This document shows, piece by piece, positions 16,229 to 23,649 of a stretch of 64,000 nucleotides of DNA (position 1 is the stretch's first letter; the number at the start of each line of letters is the position of its first letter). Under the pieces are notes generated by a model. The model saw only the letters and a program-made list of their open reading frames with translations. It was not told where the DNA came from and did not search any database. The position numbers and the translations under genes were made by a program. Source of the stretch: JANNRA01 sp031401035 (lineage in GTDB: Bacteria; Desulfobacterota; Binatia; HRBIN30; CADEER01); NCBI GenBank assembly GCA_031401035.1, contig JANNRA010000150.1, forward strand, positions 20,533 to 84,532, written 5' to 3'.

Positions 16229-16552
16229 TCAGGCGGCGGTCGGAGTCGCGGTGGGAATTCGCGTCGGCGTGCGGGTCGCGGTCGGGAGCAACGTCGGCAG
16301 CGCCGAGCAATCGCCGCAGTTCCTCACCGTGCAGGCGCTGGTGCGATTCGGATTGCTCGGTCGAAAGGTGACATCCAGCTGATCACACATACGCTCGACG
16401 GCGAGCGCCTGGCAGGCGGTGATGTTGCGGACGTCGGAGTAGAAGACGAGATTGCAGCGGCCGTTGTCATCGTCGCCGCACGCCGCCGCGGTGAGCGCCA
16501 GCGCGGCGGCCAGTGCGATGGTGGATAGGCGAAGCCGGAAGTGTGCTCGCAT
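16229..16552 (-). CDS. Small secreted lipoprotein, Cys-rich, Thr/Pro tail
   Basis: 107 residues. A signal peptide ends in A-L-T-A-A-A-C, a lipobox-like site (Cys about 25). The mature part is short with six further cysteines (C-N-L, C-Q-A-L, C-D-Q-L, C-T-V, C-G-D-C), then a T-P repeat tail (T-A-T-R-T-P-T-R). Unknown function; no domain recognised. The same P-T-P-T-P style linker occurs in the large Cys-repeat protein at 17.6-20.8 kb. Divergent from lexA. Confidence 0.62.
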   Translation of the reverse strand: MRAHFRLRLSTIALAAALALTAAACGDDDNGRCNLVFYSDVRNITACQALAVERMCDQLDVTFRPSNPNRTSACTVRNCGDCSALPTLLPTATRTPTRIPTATPTAA

Positions 16553-16712
16553 TGTGTCGATCCCTCCCTGGACAGGTCCCCTCGATCGCCCGGGCCCCCC
16601 CTCAGCGACCGGCGCGGCTCTACCACAGGGGAGCGGCCAGCCTCAACCACCGTCGCGCACCGCGCCGCCATGCGTTGCGCCTTCGCCCTCTCTTCGCTAT
16701 CAACGGTTTCCG

Positions 16713-17315
16713 GTGTACCTCACCAAGCGCCAGAAGGAGCTCTTCGATCATTTGGAGGGCTATATCGCCGAGCACGGCTACGCGCCGACGCTCGAGGAGA
16801 TCGGCGCCCGCTTCGCCCTCAGTTCGCTGGCGACGGTGCACAAGCACCTCACCAACCTCGAGCAGAAGGGCCTCATCCGGCGCACGTGGAACCACAGCCG
16901 CGCCATCGAGATCGTACCGCGCCCGGCGGGCAGCGGCGCCGTCGACCTGCCGCTGCTCGGTCGCGTCGCCGCCGGCCGCCCGATCGAAGCCCTCGAGCAC
17001 GCGGACCACATCGCCGTGCCCGAGCAGTTCATCCGCCGCAGCGACACCTTCGTCCTCAAGGTGGTCGGTAGCTCGATGGTGCAGGACGGCATCCTCGACG
17101 GCGACTACATCGTCGTCGAACACCGCCCGCAGGCCGACAACGGCGAGACCGTCGTCGCCATCATCGACGGCGAGGCGACCGTCAAGCGCTTCTACCGCGA
17201 TCGGCCCGGCCGCATCCGCCTGCAGCCCGCCAACGACGCCATGCGACCGATCACGGTGAAGGAGAAGGACTGCGAAGTGCGCGGCGTCGTCGTCGCGGTC
17301 CTGCGCAAGTACTGA
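16713..17315 (+). CDS. lexA: LexA repressor (SOS regulator, self-cleaving protease)
   Basis: Winged-helix DNA-binding domain (about 1-65: L-T-K-R-Q-K-E-L-F, P-T-L-E-E-I-G-A-R-F, A-T-V-H-K-H-L) and an S24 domain with the cleavage site A87-G88, catalytic Ser in G-S-S-M (about 121) and Lys158 in A-T-V-K-R-F. GTG at 16713 gives 200 residues; the frame is open further upstream but without family similarity. I could not see a classical SOS box upstream, so its operator is probably of a lineage-specific type. Confidence 0.93.
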   Translation: MYLTKRQKELFDHLEGYIAEHGYAPTLEEIGARFALSSLATVHKHLTNLEQKGLIRRTWNHSRAIEIVPRPAGSGAVDLPLLGRVAAGRPIEALEHADHIAVPEQFIRRSDTFVLKVVGSSMVQDGILDGDYIVVEHRPQADNGETVVAIIDGEATVKRFYRDRPGRIRLQPANDAMRPITVKEKDCEVRGVVVAVLRKY

Positions 17316-17364
17316 GAGCCGGCATGACCGCGTGAAGTCCGTGGTGCGGACCAGCATCGCGACC

Positions 17365-17394
17365 TTGACAGCAGCGCGACAACGTAAGTACGGT
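17365..17394 (+). promoter_or_regulatory. Candidate promoter upstream of the Cys-repeat gene
   Basis: TTGACA (17365-17370), 18-nt spacer, TACGGT (17389-17394). Perfect -35, weak -10. Transcription would start near 17401, giving a leader of about 180 nt before ATG 17581. I see no known riboswitch in the leader. Confidence 0.35.
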
Positions 17395-17580
17395 GCCCGC
17401 AAAAGACATATGAAGTGTTGTTGAAGGCGCCATGCGTTGAATTGTAGCAGTCGACGCCGTTGGGGGCGGTGGCTGTGGCGCTGGTGCGAGAGTAGCTGGC
17501 TTGCCGGTCCGTTGCTTCTCTGGGCTGGGGCAAGCGATGGCGGCGCGTCGTATGGCACTGGTCGCTTGGGGAATAGGGAC

Positions 17581-20500
17581 ATGAGAGAGCGCAAGCCCGT
17601 GGGATGGCGTCATGTGGGCGTCGCCCTGGCAATGTTGGGGTGGCTCGCTGCGGTTCCGCTTCCCGCCCATGCGACGCATCAGCGCGCATCGCTGATCAGT
17701 TGGGCCCCGACGAGCGGCAACACGGTCGAGTTCACCATCACCGGCGCCTGGCGGCGCAGCGCCTACAGCACCGCGAACGGGGGCTGCCGCGACGTCAACG
17801 ACGCCATCGCTCCCGTGCTGGGCAATATTCCCTGCTCGGGTGGCGATGGCTTCGCGAGCGTCAACGACGTCATCGTCGAGTACGTAGGGGGCACCGTGTT
17901 CACCCCCGGCGAAGGGTCGGATATCAGCTCGCCTCTGAGCGCCTTGCTCTATGTCGTGACCTCCATCGATCCGGCCAACGACTGGCTGTACGCCACGGCG
18001 CTCGACCCGAGCAGCCTGCCGTCGATTGATACCACCATCAGCAAGACCTATTCGAACAGCACTCCGCGCACGGCGTTCCTCCAAGACTGCTGTCGCGTCT
18101 CCAACACCGTCGGCGGCAACCAGCACATCAACAACCCGGACGGCAGCTATCGCATCGAGACGCTGGTGACGCCGGGGACCGGCAATCGCCCGCCGGTCAG
18201 CACCATGCCGCCGATCGTGTTGTGCCCGCTCAACGGTATTTGCACGTTCCAGGTGCCGGGCAGCGATCCCGACGGCGACCCCGTCACCTTCCGGCTGTCG
18301 ACGTCGACCGAGGCGAGCGGCTCGGTGTCCGGCTTCAAGCAACCCGGTCCCACCGCGGCGCCGAACGCGGCGACGATCAGTTCGAGTGGCCTGTACACAT
18401 GGAACACCACTGGAGCGACCGTCGGCGGGGTGGGCTCGAACACCTACTACTCGACCCAGGTCTCGATCGAGGACCGCACGCCCGGCAATGTGGTGAAGAG
18501 CAAGATCGCGGTCGACTTTCTGATTCAGCTGGTCGTCCAGTCCGGGCTCGCGCCGGTGTTCGACCACCCGCCGACGCCGCAGTGCGGCAGCACGATCAAC
18601 GTCAATCCGGGGGCCACGGTAACCTTCACCGCCCAGGCGTCCGACTCCGATTTCGGCCAGACGGTGACGCTCAACGCGGTCGGCGTCCCGTCGGGGGCGA
18701 CGCTCACGCCGTTGTTGCCGACCACCGCCAATCCGGTGAGCAGCGTGTTCAACTGGGGGACCGGCGGCTTCGATGCCGGCACCACGCATGTCGTGACGTT
18801 CACCGCCACCGACAGCGCCAACTTGCAGACGCAATGCTCGGTGACGATCACCGTCGCGCAGTGCCAGAGCAACGCCGACTGCAACGACGACAGTCTCTGC
18901 ACCAGCGACATCTGCGCGCCGACGAACCCGGGCGCCAACGCCGGTGGCTGTCTGAACACCGCCGTGACGTGCAACGCCTGTCAGGTCTGCCAGCCGGCGC
19001 TGGGCTGCACCGGCGCAGTGTGCACGCCGGTCTTCTCGCCGACGCCGACGCCGACGATCCCCCCGGCGGTGTGCGGCGACGGCGTCATCGCCAGCCCTGA
19101 AGCCTGCGATCAGGGCGTTCTCAACGGCACGGCCGGATCGTGCTGCAGCGCCACCTGTACGTTCAGGAGTACCGGGACGGCCTGCACCGACGACGGCCTC
19201 GCCTGCACCACCGACACCTGCGGCGGCGTCAGTGCGATGTGCCAGCATGCGCCCGGCAACGCCGGCACCGCGTGTCGTAGCGCCGCCGGCGCCTGCGACG
19301 TGACCGAGATCTGCACGGGCTCGAGCGCCACCTGTCCGGGCGACGGCGTCCAACCGAACACATGGATCTGCCGCGCGGCCACTGACACCTGCGACGCGCC
19401 GGAGACCTGCAACGGCTCCTCGGCGAGCTGCCCGAGCGACGCCCTCCAATCGAGCAGCACGACCTGCCGCGCCTCGGCCGGCGCCTGCGACGCGGCCGAG
19501 CAGTGCACGGGCTCCAGCGCCGCGTGCCCGCCCGACGCGCTGCGGTCGAACGCGTTCACCTGCCGTGCCTCGGCAGGCGTCTGCGACACCGCCGAACCGT
19601 GCACCGGCAGCGACATCGCATGCCCCGCCGATACCAAGAGCAGCGCCGTCTGCCGGGCCATGGCCGGGGCGTGCGACGCCGCGGAGAGCTGCGACGGCGT
19701 TGGCGATGAGTGCCCCGCCGACCTGCTAGCGCCGGCCACCACCACCTGCCGCGGCGCTGCCGGCATGTGCGATGTCCCGGAGCGCTGCGATGGGATCGGC
19801 ACGAACTGCCCGACCGATGCATTCGAACCCTCGAGTACCGCGTGCCGGCCATCGGGTGGTGATTGCGACGTGGCGGAGACATGCACCGGTACCGCGGCCG
19901 CGTGCCCGCCCGATGCCGTCAAGCCGAACACCATCACCTGCCGGGCGACGCTCGGCATCTGCGACCTCGCCGAGCACTGTACCGGCAGCGGCGCCGCCTG
20001 TCCGGCCGATGCCAAGAGCAGTGCCGTGTGCCGCGCCGCGGCCGGAGTCTGTGACCTGGCCGAGAGCTGCACCGGCAGCGGAAACGATTGCCCGGCCGAC
20101 GCCAAGAGCGCCGCGGTCTGTCGCGGCGCGGCGAGCGTCTGCGACGTCGCAGAGCTCTGCGACGGTGCGGCAGACACCTGTCCGACGAACCGCATCCAGC
20201 CAGACGGCATGCCGTGCACCGACCTGCTGTACTGCAACGGCGACGAGACCTGCCTGTCGGGTTCGTGTACCGACAATCCCAATCCCTGCGTGCTCTGCGA
20301 CGAAACCTCCAACGCCTGCCAGAACGAGTTGTGCCCGGTGATCCGGCAGCACGGGTGTCGGACTGGACCGAAGTCGCGGCTGCTCCTGAAGAACAGAACC
20401 AACGACGACGCCGACAAACTGATCTGGAAGCTGGCGAATGCGGCCACGACCAGCTTCGCCGAGCTCAGCGATCCTGTCGTCTCGACCGACTACGCCTTCT

Positions 20501-20838
20501 GCCTGTACGCCGGCCCGACCGGCGCGCTCATCTTGGAGATGGGCGTTCCCGCCGGGCCGAAGTGGTTGATCAGCGGCTCCAACAAGGGGTTCAAGTACTT
20601 TGACCCGCCGGCAGTCGAGGACGGCGCCCAGAAGATCCGGCTCAAGTCGGGAAGCTCGAATCGGACGAAACTGCTGATCAAGGGCCGCGGCGTCAACCTT
20701 GGCGACCCACTGACGGCCAACCGCCTCCCTCTGCCGGTCGTCGCACAGTTCACCAATATGGCGAGCGGCACATGCTGGGAGGCCAGTTACTCGACGCCTG
20801 ACAAGAACACACCGGACTCCTTCAAGGCCAGGCAGTAA
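17581..20838 (+). CDS. Large secreted disintegrin-like Cys-repeat protein
   Basis: 1,085 residues. A Sec signal ends near P-A-H-A (about 31). Next comes a beta-rich N-terminal region with two Ig/cadherin-like domains (G-S-D-P-D-G-D-P-V-T-F and Q-A-S-D-S-D-F-G-Q-T-V-T), a P-T-P-T-P linker and C-G-D-G-V-x(4)-E-A-C-D-Q-G (Myxococcus-type repeat). Ten tandem 30-32-residue units follow (about 564-877), each with C-R-x(5)-C-D-x(2)-E-x-C-x-G-x(4)-C-P-x-D. The last ~160 residues form a separate domain (S-R-L-L-L-K-N, G-F-K-Y-F, K-I-R-L-K, C-W-E-A-S-Y) with no name I know. Extracellular adhesion or matrix role is inference. The frame continues upstream of 17581 but lacks a better start. Confidence 0.85.
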   Translation: MRERKPVGWRHVGVALAMLGWLAAVPLPAHATHQRASLISWAPTSGNTVEFTITGAWRRSAYSTANGGCRDVNDAIAPVLGNIPCSGGDGFASVNDVIVEYVGGTVFTPGEGSDISSPLSALLYVVTSIDPANDWLYATALDPSSLPSIDTTISKTYSNSTPRTAFLQDCCRVSNTVGGNQHINNPDGSYRIETLVTPGTGNRPPVSTMPPIVLCPLNGICTFQVPGSDPDGDPVTFRLSTSTEASGSVSGFKQPGPTAAPNAATISSSGLYTWNTTGATVGGVGSNTYYSTQVSIEDRTPGNVVKSKIAVDFLIQLVVQSGLAPVFDHPPTPQCGSTINVNPGATVTFTAQASDSDFGQTVTLNAVGVPSGATLTPLLPTTANPVSSVFNWGTGGFDAGTTHVVTFTATDSANLQTQCSVTITVAQCQSNADCNDDSLCTSDICAPTNPGANAGGCLNTAVTCNACQVCQPALGCTGAVCTPVFSPTPTPTIPPAVCGDGVIASPEACDQGVLNGTAGSCCSATCTFRSTGTACTDDGLACTTDTCGGVSAMCQHAPGNAGTACRSAAGACDVTEICTGSSATCPGDGVQPNTWICRAATDTCDAPETCNGSSASCPSDALQSSSTTCRASAGACDAAEQCTGSSAACPPDALRSNAFTCRASAGVCDTAEPCTGSDIACPADTKSSAVCRAMAGACDAAESCDGVGDECPADLLAPATTTCRGAAGMCDVPERCDGIGTNCPTDAFEPSSTACRPSGGDCDVAETCTGTAAACPPDAVKPNTITCRATLGICDLAEHCTGSGAACPADAKSSAVCRAAAGVCDLAESCTGSGNDCPADAKSAAVCRGAASVCDVAELCDGAADTCPTNRIQPDGMPCTDLLYCNGDETCLSGSCTDNPNPCVLCDETSNACQNELCPVIRQHGCRTGPKSRLLLKNRTNDDADKLIWKLANAATTSFAELSDPVVSTDYAFCLYAGPTGALILEMGVPAGPKWLISGSNKGFKYFDPPAVEDGAQKIRLKSGSSNRTKLLIKGRGVNLGDPLTANRLPLPVVAQFTNMASGTCWEASYSTPDKNTPDSFKARQ
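19270..20211 (+). repeat. Ten tandem ~94-bp coding repeats (disintegrin-like units)
   Basis: Ten consecutive units of 90-96 bp encode the Cys-rich module. Units 4, 8 and 9 are two residues shorter than the others, ending in the K-S-S-A or K-S-A-A form. Units differ at many positions, so this is an old, diverged array maintained at protein level, not a recent DNA expansion. Confidence 0.85.
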
Positions 20839-20890
20839 GAAGCCGCACGATACCGATACGCGAAGGGTCTCGGCGGGGTGGCGGACCGGC

Positions 20891-20908
20891 ACCGAACGAT
20901 CGTTTGGT
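20891..20908. promoter_or_regulatory. Palindromic operator candidate upstream of the HMGCS/DUF35-thiolase pair
   Basis: ACCGAACGATCGTTTGGT is an 18-bp palindrome with one mismatched pair, 91 nt before the ATG at 20999. Its half-site resembles operators of TetR-type regulators of acyl-CoA catabolism (family-level comparison from memory). No regulator is adjacent. The flanking gap 20839-20998 holds no gene. Confidence 0.48.
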
Positions 20909-20998
20909 CCACCTTGACCTCGCGCGCGAGGCGCGGCTAGGTTCCGAGCAGTCTCCGCGCCGGCGCTTCCTGCCGGCGTTCTGCTCCAGGAAAGCGCG

Positions 20999-22420
20999 AT
21001 GTCCGGTATCGTTTCATTCGGTGCATACATCCCCATGCTGCGACTGCCGTTCGCGGCTATCTCCGGCGGCGGGCGCAAGGTCACCAGCGGTGGCGGTGGC
21101 GAGCGCGCGGTGGCGAACTTCGACGAGGACGCGGTGACGATGGCGGTGGCCGCCGCCACCGACTGCCTGCGCGGCATCGACCGCGCCAGCATCGACGGCG
21201 TGCTGTTCGCCTCGACGTCGTACCCGTACAAGGAGAAGCAGGCCGCCAGCGTCGTCGCCAAGGCGCTCGACCTGCGCCGCGACATCGCCACCGCCGACTT
21301 CGGCGGCTCGCTGCGCGCCGGCACGGCCGCTCTGCGCGCCGCCCTCGACGCCGTCGGCGCCGGTAGCGCCAAGCGCGTACTGGTGGTCGCCAGCGACTGC
21401 CGCCCGGCGGCGCCGCGCTCCGCGCTCGAGCGCAACATCGGCGACGGCGCCGCCGCGCTGCTCATCGCCGGCGAGGGCGTCGCCGCCGAAGTCGAGGGCC
21501 GACACACGATCTCCGACGAGCTGATCGACGTCTGGCGGCTCGACTCCGACCAGTACGTGCGTTCCTGGGAAGATCGCTTCGTCGTCGAGCACGGCTACCG
21601 CGACAACGTCGTCGAGGCGGTCAAGGGCCTCTTCACGAAACTCGGTCGCACGGCAAAGGACTTCACCAAAGCCGCACTGTACGGCCCCGACGCGCGCAGC
21701 CTCACCGCCACCGCCAAGACCCTCGGTCTCGACGCCAAGACGCAGCTGCAGGACCCGTTGTTCGGCAAGCTCGGCAATACCGGCGCCGCCTTCGCGCCGA
21801 TGCTGCTGGTGGCGGCGCTGGAGAATGCCAAGCCCGGCGACACGCTGCTCGTCGCCAGCTACGGCGACGGCGCCGACGCCTTCGCGCTGCGCGTCACCGA
21901 CGCGGTCAAGGGCCTCACCGACCGCCGCGCCATGCGCTGGCACCTCGAGCGCCGCGCCGAACTCGGCGACTACAACACCTACCTCAAGTTCCGGAACCTC
22001 GAGCCGAGCGAGTTCGACCGGCGCGCCGGCGCCGGCGTCTCGGCGACGGTGCACTTCCGCGACCGCCACGAGGACATCAGCTTCCACGCCCAGCGCTGCC
22101 GTCAGTGCAGCCAGGAACAGTTTCCCTTCCAGCGCGTCTGCTTCGGCTGCTACACGCGCGACGACTTCGACGAGGTGCGCCTGTCCGACCGCACCGGCAA
22201 GGTGATGTCGCACACCTTCGACTTCTTCGCCGGCAGCCCGGCGCCGCCGTTGATCGTGACGATGATCGAGGCCGACGGCGGCGCCCGCCTGTACCTGCAG
22301 ATGACTGATGCCAGCGCCAAGGAAGTGAAGCTCGACCTGCCGGTCGAGTTCGCCTTCCGCAAGGTGCACGAGTACGGCGGCACGCCGAACTACTTCTGGA
22401 AGTGCACCCCGGTGCGATGA
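20999..22420 (+). CDS. HMG-CoA-synthase-like / DUF35 OB-fold fusion protein
   Basis: 473 residues. Residues 1 to about 340 are a HMG-CoA synthase/KASIII-like thiolase fold (V-L-F-A-S-T-S-Y, V-L-V-V-A-S-D-C-R, I-G-D-G-A-A-A-L-L-I-A, L-G-N-T-G-A-A-F-A). Residues from about 355 are a DUF35 unit: zinc ribbon C-R-Q-C ... C-F-G-C and an OB fold. At the segment where family synthases carry the nucleophilic Cys the sequence reads A-D-F-G-G-S-L-R-A-G-T, without Cys. Followed 7 nt later by a thiolase. By analogy to archaeal thiolase-HMGCS-DUF35 complexes, the fusion may scaffold and feed the thiolase; catalysis by the fusion itself is doubtful. Confidence 0.82.
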   Translation: MSGIVSFGAYIPMLRLPFAAISGGGRKVTSGGGGERAVANFDEDAVTMAVAAATDCLRGIDRASIDGVLFASTSYPYKEKQAASVVAKALDLRRDIATADFGGSLRAGTAALRAALDAVGAGSAKRVLVVASDCRPAAPRSALERNIGDGAAALLIAGEGVAAEVEGRHTISDELIDVWRLDSDQYVRSWEDRFVVEHGYRDNVVEAVKGLFTKLGRTAKDFTKAALYGPDARSLTATAKTLGLDAKTQLQDPLFGKLGNTGAAFAPMLLVAALENAKPGDTLLVASYGDGADAFALRVTDAVKGLTDRRAMRWHLERRAELGDYNTYLKFRNLEPSEFDRRAGAGVSATVHFRDRHEDISFHAQRCRQCSQEQFPFQRVCFGCYTRDDFDEVRLSDRTGKVMSHTFDFFAGSPAPPLIVTMIEADGGARLYLQMTDASAKEVKLDLPVEFAFRKVHEYGGTPNYFWKCTPVR

Positions 22421-22427
22421 GGTCGAG

Positions 22428-23588
22428 ATGAATCCCGAAGCCATTCGCGACAAGGTCGCCATCGTCGGCATGGGCTGCTGCAAGTTCGGCGAGAACTGGG
22501 ACAAGGCGCCCGAGGACATGATCGTCGAGGCCGCTTTCGAGGCTTACGAGGACGCCGGCATCACCGAGCCGCAGAAGCAGATCGAGGCGGTCTTCTGCGG
22601 CGCCGTCTACCCCTCGCGCGGCACCGCCGAAGTGGCGGACTCCCTGAAGCTCTACGGCCGCCCGATCAGCATGACGCAGAACTACTGCGCCACCGGCACC
22701 GACGCCTTCCGCTTCGGCGTCTTCTCGGTCGCCTGTGGGCTCTACGACACGGTGATGGTGGTCGGCTTCGATAAGCCGAAGGATCGCGGCATCTCCGGCC
22801 CGAACGTGCAGACCGCCGGCGTGCGCGGCCTGCCGATGACCCCGGCCGGCTGGTTCTCGCTCTGCGCCGCCCGCTACTTCGAGACGTACGGCGCCTCGCG
22901 CGAGGACCTGGCGCGCATCGCGGTGAAGAACCATCACAACGGTACCCTGGCGCCGAAGTCGATGCTGAAGAAGGAGATCACCGTCGAGGAGGCGCTCAAC
23001 GCGCCGATCATCTCCTGGCCCTTCGGGCTCTACGACTGCTGCGCCCAGTCCGACGGCGCCGCCGTGGCGATCATCACCAAGCGCGAGTTGGCGAAGAGCT
23101 TCCGTGACGACTACGTGCTGGTGAAAGCGGTGGCGATCTCGCTCGAGGCCAACCCGCAGACCGATCCGTCGTTCGACTTCCTGCGCTGGAAGCCGACCGT
23201 CTCGGCCGCCCAGCAGGCCTACGCCCAGGCCGGTATCAGCAAGCCGTTCGAGCAGCTCGACATGGCGCAGGTGCACGACTGCTTCACGCTCACCGAGCTG
23301 CTCACCTACGAGGATCTCGGCCTGTGCGAGAAGGGCGCTGCCAAGGACCACATCGCCAGCGGGACCTTTGCCCTGGACGGCGAGCTGCCGGTGAACACCG
23401 ATGGCGGCCTGAAGACCTTTGGCCACCCCACCGGCGCCACCGGCGTGCGCATGATCTACGAGAACTACAAGCAGTTGCAGGGCAAGGCCGGCGATCGCCA
23501 GGTGAAGCACCGCGGCGGCATGGCGCTCAGCCACAACATCGGCGGCGCCCCGCAGGCCTGCGGCATTGCCATCATCGGCCGCGACTGA
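22428..23588 (+). CDS. Thiolase family protein (acetyl-CoA acetyltransferase / SCP-x type)
   Basis: 386 residues of thiolase fold. The nucleophile is present in N-Y-C-A-T-G-T-D (about residue 88) and the second catalytic site in D-G-G-L-K-T-F-G-H-P-T-G-A-T-G; H-D-C-F-T is also retained. So, unlike the Ltp2-like gene at 46.5 kb, it should be competent for thiolysis or condensation. It overlaps no gene but follows the HMGCS/DUF35 fusion by 7 nt, implying a working complex. Substrate unknown. Confidence 0.88.
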   Translation: MNPEAIRDKVAIVGMGCCKFGENWDKAPEDMIVEAAFEAYEDAGITEPQKQIEAVFCGAVYPSRGTAEVADSLKLYGRPISMTQNYCATGTDAFRFGVFSVACGLYDTVMVVGFDKPKDRGISGPNVQTAGVRGLPMTPAGWFSLCAARYFETYGASREDLARIAVKNHHNGTLAPKSMLKKEITVEEALNAPIISWPFGLYDCCAQSDGAAVAIITKRELAKSFRDDYVLVKAVAISLEANPQTDPSFDFLRWKPTVSAAQQAYAQAGISKPFEQLDMAQVHDCFTLTELLTYEDLGLCEKGAAKDHIASGTFALDGELPVNTDGGLKTFGHPTGATGVRMIYENYKQLQGKAGDRQVKHRGGMALSHNIGGAPQACGIAIIGRD

Positions 23589-23599
23589 CGGCGTGTAGA

Positions 23600-23648
23600 G
23601 GCAGAGTCTGGGAGCGCGGGCGAGCCGCCCGCGCTCCCAGACCCTGCC
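23600..23648. terminator. Very strong GC hairpin between convergent genes
   Basis: A 17-bp perfect stem (23606-23622 with 23626-23642) has a 3-nt AGC loop; after one mismatch a further 5 bp pair (23600-23604 with 23644-23648). No T-tract on either strand. It fills the 61-nt gap between the thiolase stop and the oxidoreductase stop, so it probably ends both transcripts. Confidence 0.7.
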
Positions 23649-23649
23649 C

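Noticed and set aside
17395..17580. Riboswitch in the long leader of the Cys-repeat gene
   Set aside because: No cyclic-di-GMP, cobalamin or other known aptamer core could be recognised by eye.
19270..20211. Tandem repeats as a CRISPR array or satellite
   Set aside because: The periodicity follows codons with diverged third positions and conserved cysteines; there are no identical repeats with unique spacers.
17251..21507. Long minus-strand frames (up to 732 residues) opposite the Cys-repeat and HMGCS genes
   Set aside because: They are mirror frames of real genes in GC-rich DNA: no family motifs, Arg/Ala/Val-rich, no ribosome sites.
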